Origin: Candidatus Poribacteria bacterium
Lineage (GTDB): Bacteria > Poribacteria > WGA-4E > WGA-3G
Direction: 5' to 3'
DNA: 38,567 bases
Assembly (NCBI GenBank): GCA_022822085.1
Contig: JAJECK010000078.1
Location: 1 to 38,567, forward strand
The notes below the pieces were generated by a model that saw nothing but the letters and a program-made list of their open reading frames with translations, did no database searches and had not been told where the DNA came from. Numbering within the stretch: the first letter of the stretch is position 1; each line of letters opens with the position of its first letter. Positions 33,801-38,567 of the stretch are shown here, piece by piece. A program made the position numbers and the translations under genes.

Positions 33801-35609
33801 AAGGCGATCATGTGTGGTTGAAAATACTAATGAAATGATTTCATCAACATGTCCAATGAACATATTTCTCCGGTTGCCAGTTGCTGTATCCCATAGACAT
33901 ATCGTATGGTCCTTACTTCCACTTGCAAGCGTTGAACCGTCATTAGAAAATGCCAACGAACTGATGCTGCGATTGGTGTCTGATGCCTGATGTCCGAGGG
34001 TAGATGTGTAAGTTCCAGTGTTTAGATTCCATAAGTGAACTTGACCGTAGTTGTTTCCCCTTGCGAGTATAGTGCTGTCTGATGAGAATGTTAGAACTTC
34101 AGTTGAACCACCTTTATTGTGTAAAGTTGCTTTATGTTGAGCAGTGTCGACCTCCCACAATTGAATTGTATTGTCTTCGCCAGTTGTCGCAAGTATACTG
34201 CTGTCTGTAGAGAAGGCTATGACAGAAACGGGTTTCGTATGTTTTTTCAGTATAGCTGCTTGTTTTCCTGTCTGTGTGTCCCACAATTCTAACGTGCCAT
34301 CTTTGTTGCGTTTAACATAAGTGGTCCCGTCCGGTGATAATCCGTTTGGATAAAAAACAGGTTTTGTAGGAGAATCGTCAATGGATACTCTTGTATCTTT
34401 AAGCAGAGTACCTGTGCGTGCATCCCACAAACGAGATTCAATTACACTTCTGCTTGTGAGGGTTGTGCCATCCTGTGAGAAAATAATTGAGGAAATTTTA
34501 TGCGTATGTCCTGTTAAAGTTGTTTTCTGTTTTAGAGTGTCAGTGTCCCACAGTAGTATTTCTTTATTTCCTGTGGTAGCAAGTGTTTTACTATCTGGGG
34601 AAAGAGCAATAAGCGGTGCGTTGAGTGTATGAAAAATTGCATTCTTATATTGGTCAGCTCGTTCATTCCAAAACCGAATTGTCCCGTCATCACTGCCACT
34701 TGTAAGTATACCTGTTTCTGACGAGTAGGTTAAAGTGGAAACACTTCCAGTATGTCCTGTGAGTGTTCCTAATAGTATCTCTGTTTTTGGGTTCCATAGT
34801 CGTATTGTATTATCCCAACTTCCGCTTGCAAGTATTATGCCATTTGGCGAGAATGCTACTGCATTGACACTTGAAGTATGTCCTGTGAGTGTTCCTAATA
34901 GTATCTCTGTTTTTGGGTTCCATAGTCGTATTGTATTATCCCAACTTCCGCTTGCAAGTATTGCGCCGTCAGGGGATATTGCTGTTGAACTGATAGGTCT
35001 CGTATGTCCAGTGAGGATTCTGGTGCGTTCACCTGTTTCTAGATCCCATAGGCGAATGGTGTTATCAGCATTTCCACTGATTAATGTCTTCCCATCTGGT
35101 GAGAACGTGAGAGCACTTGAACTCCCGCTGTGTGCATTGATATTTGTTCTTTGTTTGAGTGTATCGGTGTCCCATAGTTGAATGTCATAGCTTGCACTTG
35201 CTATAGTTTTGCCATCGGGAGAAAATAGGACGGTACTCAGAAATGCTTTGAGCGTAGCATTATGTTCCCCTGTTTTTGTATTCCACAATCGAATCGTTTG
35301 GTCGTAGCTTGCACTTGCGAGGGTTTTACCATCTGGTGAAAACGCAACTGAAGCAACAGGCTGCGTGTGTCCGGTAAGCAGAAAAAGCTCCTCCCATGTG
35401 TGTGTATTGTATACCCATGTTCCAATGTAGGTGCCGACAGCCAGCAGCGAACCATCTGGTGAATAGGCAATATTCGTTATTTTTCCTTTCCCTATACGTC
35501 CTATTGCATTTTCAGGGAGTTGCCACTCGGAAGTATCTTTTGCTACACCGATTGATACACATAGAAAGACGCATAATATTATGAGTGTAAAAAGTCCTTT
35601 ATATTTCAT
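30867..35609 (-). CDS. Secreted WD40 giant: two propeller-cohesin modules plus C-terminal dockerin (unit 1, long)
   Basis: This 1580-residue protein has a signal peptide at about 1-23 (ends IGVAKD). Module 1 starts LPENAIGRIGKGKITNIAYS and has about 14 blades, then a cohesin-like domain at about 625-770 (GYKITVDFDNTTLRYISSEN; LASITFEVIAQKPSTLKL). Module 2 starts near 775 with FSLPEGAIARLGKGVVNDM, with a similar number of blades and a second cohesin-like domain near 1403-1515 (YQFRLQYDASALRYIP). The dockerin at about 1518-1575 has two clear Ca2+ loops, DVNGDWQLNDADLEF and DVNRDGVVDLADLVF. Start ATG 35609 overlaps the stop of the short gene by four bases (ATGA), so the pair is translationally coupled. 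Blades 5 and 6 share an exact 88-bp DNA repeat. The function is not known; noncatalytic binding is likely. Confidence 0.9.
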   Translation of the reverse strand: MKYKGLFTLIILCVFLCVSIGVAKDTSEWQLPENAIGRIGKGKITNIAYSPDGSLLAVGTYIGTWVYNTHTWEELFLLTGHTQPVASVAFSPDGKTLASASYDQTIRLWNTKTGEHNATLKAFLSTVLFSPDGKTIASASYDIQLWDTDTLKQRTNINAHSGSSSALTFSPDGKTLISGNADNTIRLWDLETGERTRILTGHTRPISSTAISPDGAILASGSWDNTIRLWNPKTEILLGTLTGHTSSVNAVAFSPNGIILASGSWDNTIRLWNPKTEILLGTLTGHTGSVSTLTYSSETGILTSGSDDGTIRFWNERADQYKNAIFHTLNAPLIALSPDSKTLATTGNKEILLWDTDTLKQKTTLTGHTHKISSIIFSQDGTTLTSRSVIESRLWDARTGTLLKDTRVSIDDSPTKPVFYPNGLSPDGTTYVKRNKDGTLELWDTQTGKQAAILKKHTKPVSVIAFSTDSSILATTGEDNTIQLWEVDTAQHKATLHNKGGSTEVLTFSSDSTILARGNNYGQVHLWNLNTGTYTSTLGHQASDTNRSISSLAFSNDGSTLASGSKDHTICLWDTATGNRRNMFIGHVDEIISLVFSTTHDRLISSSRDGTILFWDTTPFVETSAIVRISPSPIQSPAIGEQLTLNIDVSGARNVNGYKITVDFDNTTLRYISSENGDYLSNDTSLKTILDSVYKQHPNRVNLENTSSESKDGDGTLASITFEVIAQKPSTLKLSKVRIKKSDGSHALPIIVQGSVVTPPTDEDKPTDYTQFSLPEGAIARLGKGVVNDMKLSPQKTLLAVSSSTGIWLYDANTRKELALLTKHTKPSTVIDFSPHGDLLVSADYDGKLRIWNPHTHQLLRVLDAKPDISAIAFSPDGRTLANTAGGGVQMIQLWDTYTGNHKLNITQGGSSIFYLVFSPDGQTLASATLSDTIQLWDTTTGQQIFTFDEGSGGGTTTIRFRFGGPRLSFSPDGKILASTAVDNMRGTNKRIKLWNTQTGELQATLAEEDRPGLSYPISTVQFSPDGNTLISGSRDGTLQEWNIKTGENIKPFGKAEYDKYSLLPFVVDRITLARATKDNGIHVFDIETGETLISVAGYGGLIESIALSDDGKHLATLTDSKYIQLWDLQTRRHKARIKSEIGFSPPVFSPDSTILASGERSRILLWETYNGELKKTIEGHKNRAPKVIFSPDGQTLASYEHNLIWLWDIRSGERTKTLQGHTGRINSIAFSSDGSLLASGSGFDENDRTVQVWETTTGKQRAKFTNLLRENNENPLSITSVAFSPDGKTIASIDRSADVQLWDVDRKKHISSLVVSSGHSLSHYDEYFTVSFSPDGRTIASTGYYSNINVWDVETEKLQNTLKGHTGFVTSLSYTADGTTLVSGSKDGTVLLWEISPSPTTRLNITPHFVELPSVGEHITFNINLVSGQDVSDYQFRLQYDASALRYIPNREIDQPKIVAGENTITISGNATDADGSLATVTFEVLEIADSTITLTADSNERILSVPVYAWVVTPPRIPGDVNGDWQLNDADLEFVSARLGQTGKDMSADVNRDGVVDLADLVFVANALSGTLPKPATE
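34749..34962. repeat. Recent WD40 blade duplication (88 bp identical, 126-bp period)
   Basis: Bases 34749-34836 and 34875-34962 are identical. The 126-bp offset equals 42 codons, exactly one WD40 blade, so the frame is kept. Both encode the stretch LASGSWDNTIRLWNPKTEIL and the following GTLTGHT. Confidence 0.95.
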
Positions 35610-38167
35610 TTTATTTCCACCTTCCCACTTTTAACCGTCGGACGAATACGATTACCACCTCGGTCAGATATGCTTGCATTGTGTAGACTTACCGTTGAAG
35701 TTTTAACATCAACGACCTCAAAAGTTACGGTTGCAAGCGTACCATCTCCACTCACTTCACCTGTGAGTGCTGTTGATGTTAATGTTATCTGCCCATTCTC
35801 TATAACCGGTTTCACAAAGATCGCATCATCAGAAAGATAGTCACCATTCGTTGCAGATATATATCGGAGTGCTGATGTATCATATTGCAAAGTGAACTGG
35901 AACGCAGCAACTTTTTCACCACCCACAATCTGAACTTTGAACGCCAACTGTTCTCCAATTTCTAGGGACACAACAGATGAAGGTGTGATATTTATTACTA
36001 CGTTTTTATCAACAGTTGCAATCGGTTTCCACAAGACAATCGTTTGGTCGAAACTTGCACTTGCCAGTGTGTTACCATCTCCGGTAAATGCTAACGAAGT
36101 GATACGTTGCCCGTGCCCTTTCAAAGTCGCTTTATGTTGCCGAAATCCGACATCCCATACATCAATTTGCCCCCCGCTGGCACCTGCAAGGAGCGTACCA
36201 TCCGGCGAAAACACTAACGCGAGCACACCACCCCACGAACGCTCTGTAGGAATCGAACTATTTTCACCTGTTTTAGTATTCCACAATTGAACTGTACCAT
36301 CCCCGCTTGCAAGGAGCGTACCATCCGGTGAAAATGCTAAGGCGGTCACGCTGTTAGCATGTCCTATATACGTGGTTTTTAGTTTTTTTGTTCGGATGTC
36401 CCACAGATGAATTGCAGTGTCCCCATGGCTGCCGCTGGTTGCGAGTGTTACACCATCTGGCGAGAACGCTATGGTAGACACACGATTCGGATGTTCTTCA
36501 AAAGTGCCTTCGTGTTTTCCTGTATCTACGCTCCACAAATGAAACTTTGATCTGTTGAATTGTCGGAATCCACTTACGCTTGCGAGTGTTAAACCGTCTC
36601 CAGAGAATGCTACCGCATTTACTTGACGGATTCCATAAGCAGGATCCGGTTGTTCTTCAAGTGTTCCAAGGTGTAGGTTGGTTTGTGTACTCCACAACCG
36701 TACAGTTCCATCATTGCTTGCGCTTGCAAGCATTACACCATCTGGTGAGAATGCTACGGAATTAACTAAATCCGTATGTCCTAAAAAGGTTTTAAGGTAT
36801 TTGCCTGTGTTTCCATCAAATAACCAGATTTTAGTATCTCCGATCCCACATGCAAGCATGCCATCTTTGCCTGATGCAACGAATGCAGGTTGACCAGAAC
36901 GTCCACTGTCTTTCATATATGGAATTGTTCCTGTCTCTGTTTTAGAAGGAATATCCCATAATCGAATAACATATCCAATATCTTTCGGATGCGTAATATC
37001 ACTTCGTGTATAACTCATCATTGCAAGAGTTTGGTTGTTGGGAGAAAAACCAAGAGAGAAAACTCTGACATTTATGGAAAGGTGTGAAAGCGTGTTTCCT
37101 GTTTTTGTATCCCATATCTGAATAGGTTCTTTATTCCAATCTTGCTGGATTGAAAGCATTCTGCCATCTGGAGATAACGCCATGGGAACAAAATGGCCAT
37201 CGTTATCAATTGGAATAGTAGAGTGTTGTTGTCCAGTGCGTGCATTCCACACTCGAATCTCAGACCACTTCGGACCAATTGTAATAAGTGTTTCACCATT
37301 TTGGGAAAATATAACAGATTGCGAAATACTGTTCGGACCTTCTTCAAGTGTTGTGAGTTCTTTCCCAGTGCTGGCATCATACAAGATTTTTTCGTCTTTA
37401 CTTTCCCAAACGAAACGCGTGCCATCGGGTGAGAAATGTCGGGCACCATAGAAGTTTTTTGCATCAAATTGTTCGTCTTTTCCTGTTTCGGTATTCCAGA
37501 TACGATAAATCCCATCAGTACTGACGCATATAAGCGATATGTCGTCAGACGCATACACCAATCTATTCACCCAACCACTATTTGTTGTAAGCATTGTCTT
37601 AATAAGTTCACCTGTCGCAACATTCCAAAGACGCACTCTACCATCTATAACTTTTTCAGGTTGAGATTCTTTATCGCTTGGTTCTAAAACTACGAAACCC
37701 CTCCGAGGTAGTCGTTCAGGGAAAACTTGATGGCTTGCACCTGTCGCAAGATGTTTACTGTCCGATGAAAACGCTAGGACATTGGTGTTCCCGAGATGTC
37801 CCTCAAGTGTCGCACGATGTTCAAAAGTCTGTGCATCCCACAAGCGAACCGTTTTATCAAGGCTCCCGGTTGCAATCGTTTTCCCATCAGGTGAATACTT
37901 TATAGCAGTAATAGTGTCGGTATGTCCAGCAAGTAGAGCAAGTTCAGCACCTGTCCGTCCATCATAAATCCAGATGCCGGAATAAGAACAGACAACTGCA
38001 AGTTGCGTGCTATCGGGTGAAAACACATACTGTGTAATATCTCTGTTGCTAATACGCATTTCTGCCTCTTCAGGCAACACTCGCTGCGGACCTAATGGTC
38101 TTCCATTGGCGAATACCTCAGGAACCAAAATAACTACACTCAGCAATAGCAACACAAACCTTTTCAT
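35606..38167 (-). CDS. Secreted WD40-cohesin protein (unit 1, short)
   Basis: This 853-residue protein has a signal peptide at about 1-20 (ends VFANG). After the cap LPEEAEMRISNRDITQYVFS come about 15 blades; the first ends GIWIYDGRTGAELALLAGHT. Middle blades (about 200-430) are diverged and irregular, while those near 440-700 keep the FSPDGxxLAS...VRLWxTxTG consensus. A cohesin-like domain fills about 725-853: LEIGEQLAFKVQIVGGEKVA, FQFTLQYDTSALRYISATNG, LATVTFEVVDVKTSTVSL. No dockerin, no enzyme domain. It is the first gene of the cluster, with a GAGGT ribosome site before ATG 38167, and its stop overlaps the next start by four bases. Equal stoichiometry with the long partner is plausible from that coupling. 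Confidence 0.9.
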   Translation of the reverse strand: MKRFVLLLLSVVILVPEVFANGRPLGPQRVLPEEAEMRISNRDITQYVFSPDSTQLAVVCSYSGIWIYDGRTGAELALLAGHTDTITAIKYSPDGKTIATGSLDKTVRLWDAQTFEHRATLEGHLGNTNVLAFSSDSKHLATGASHQVFPERLPRRGFVVLEPSDKESQPEKVIDGRVRLWNVATGELIKTMLTTNSGWVNRLVYASDDISLICVSTDGIYRIWNTETGKDEQFDAKNFYGARHFSPDGTRFVWESKDEKILYDASTGKELTTLEEGPNSISQSVIFSQNGETLITIGPKWSEIRVWNARTGQQHSTIPIDNDGHFVPMALSPDGRMLSIQQDWNKEPIQIWDTKTGNTLSHLSINVRVFSLGFSPNNQTLAMMSYTRSDITHPKDIGYVIRLWDIPSKTETGTIPYMKDSGRSGQPAFVASGKDGMLACGIGDTKIWLFDGNTGKYLKTFLGHTDLVNSVAFSPDGVMLASASNDGTVRLWSTQTNLHLGTLEEQPDPAYGIRQVNAVAFSGDGLTLASVSGFRQFNRSKFHLWSVDTGKHEGTFEEHPNRVSTIAFSPDGVTLATSGSHGDTAIHLWDIRTKKLKTTYIGHANSVTALAFSPDGTLLASGDGTVQLWNTKTGENSSIPTERSWGGVLALVFSPDGTLLAGASGGQIDVWDVGFRQHKATLKGHGQRITSLAFTGDGNTLASASFDQTIVLWKPIATVDKNVVINITPSSVVSLEIGEQLAFKVQIVGGEKVAAFQFTLQYDTSALRYISATNGDYLSDDAIFVKPVIENGQITLTSTALTGEVSGDGTLATVTFEVVDVKTSTVSLHNASISDRGGNRIRPTVKSGKVEIK

Positions 38168-38200
38168 AATACACCTCTACATCCTTACGTTATTCACATA

Positions 38201-38209
38201 AGTATAACA
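38201..38209 (-). promoter_or_regulatory. Extended -10 element of the WD40 cluster
   Basis: On the minus strand TGTTATACT matches an extended -10 (TGnTATAAT with one change), 34 bp before ATG 38167. No good -35 is present, which is common for extended -10 promoters. A copy of the dispersed repeat seen at 18727-18756 lies just upstream at 38223-38252. Confidence 0.45.
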
Positions 38210-38378
38210 CATTTCTTTCTACTGTTGGAGCAATTTTCAACCACGATCTCTTGTCCGAGGAGTGAGAATTGTCATACTATAAATAGATGACAAATGCCTC
38301 GCTTGGAAAATATTATTTTCTATTGAATTTGTGTCTACTATATGCTACCCTATATACATATCATACATAGGAACGAGT

Positions 38379-38567
38379 ATGGCGAAAGACACAACATCAA
38401 GAGAACAGGAACTCCGAGAACTCTATAAACCTATACTGACACATTTTCAAGATAGAAGTATAAGATGGTTGTTAGGGGACAAAGAGAATGTGCGAGGGCT
38501 CATAGAAATCCTCGCGAGTGAATTGGTGGACCTGATTGATTTCAGTCGTCTTGAACTCCAAAATACG
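38379..38567 (+). CDS. Rpn-family PD-(D/E)XK nuclease, N-terminal part (3' cut by window edge)
   Basis: Open from ATG 38379 to the window end (63 codons), with AGGA a few bases upstream. The encoded ELYKPILTHFQDRSIRWLLG then VRGLIEILASELVDLIDFSR is the usual N-terminus of the Rpn-type family in which ...F..RWLL.DKE.VRGL.E..A.ELVD.IDFS.L precedes the nuclease core. It is the complementary part of the same family as the gene at 2-877. The two cannot be one gene here, since they lie at opposite edges, but they are probably close paralogues. It is divergent from the WD40 cluster, with a 211-bp gap between. Function as for the family; local role unknown. Confidence 0.75.
   Translation, partial: MAKDTTSREQELRELYKPILTHFQDRSIRWLLGDKENVRGLIEILASELVDLIDFSRLELQNT

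Noticed and set aside
34735-35181. Long antisense open frames across the WD40 genes (here 148 codons, and many others between 23482 and 38201)
   Set aside because: They are shadows of the repetitive blade codons: the same Ser/Pro-rich pattern (CPV...PSGENA) recurs wherever a blade is read on the other strand. No ribosome sites or independent protein features were found.

Overview
The window looks like a stretch of a Gram-negative-type bacterial chromosome with moderate-to-low GC. The mix of features is most consistent with Candidatus Poribacteria or a close relative: secreted WD40 giants carrying cohesin-like and dockerin modules, an Rpn-type PD-(D/E)XK nuclease at each edge, many short palindromic repeats with GTCGGGTTTCG arms, and ordinary housekeeping genes between them. 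That assignment is inference from gene content; there is no rRNA or marker-gene tree here.

Layout. (1) 2-877 is the C-terminal part of an Rpn-family nuclease, cut by the window edge. (2) 1144-5442 is a plus-strand run: purD, then two paralogous membrane-anchored von Willebrand A (VWA) proteins that bracket a small protein joining a RelA/SpoT-type Cys-Cys-His-Cys domain to a winged-helix-like half. (3) 5727-6759 holds an SDR oxidoreductase and a small protein resembling the C-terminal tail of LarE-type sulfurtransferases. (4) 6760-7996 has no convincing gene; it contains hairpins, a MITE-like element and a possible operator in front of a sigma54-type AAA+ regulator (7997-9091). (5) 9344-14405 is a cell-envelope glycan region: uppP (undecaprenyl-diphosphatase, apparently leaderless) converging on a four-gene minus-strand cluster (GT39-like membrane protein, GT4 glycosyltransferase, polysaccharide deacetylase, methyltransferase) whose three downstream genes overlap one another. 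(6) 14658-19949 holds a TolB-like propeller and a locally duplicated family of membrane-anchored proteins with two full copies, one dead fragment, a broken neighbour and repeats. (7) 20008-23151 carries ispG, a two-TM protein with octapeptide repeats, and hisC, all on the minus strand.

(8) The standout region is 23238-38167, minus strand: four consecutive secreted WD40 proteins of 853, 1580, 868 and 1595 residues. They form a tandem duplication of a two-gene unit, short-long then short-long. Each short protein is signal peptide, about 15-16 WD40 blades, and one cohesin-like domain. Each long protein is two such propeller-cohesin modules followed by a type I dockerin. No enzyme domain is visible, so this looks like an extracellular scaffold or adhesion array built from propellers that could self-assemble by cohesin-dockerin contacts. 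(9) From 38379 the N-terminal part of a second Rpn-family gene runs off the window.

MITE-like elements with TAATACCATTTCTA / TAGAAATGGTATTA ends and large internal palindromes recur between genes. No rRNA, tRNA, CRISPR array or intact transposase was seen.
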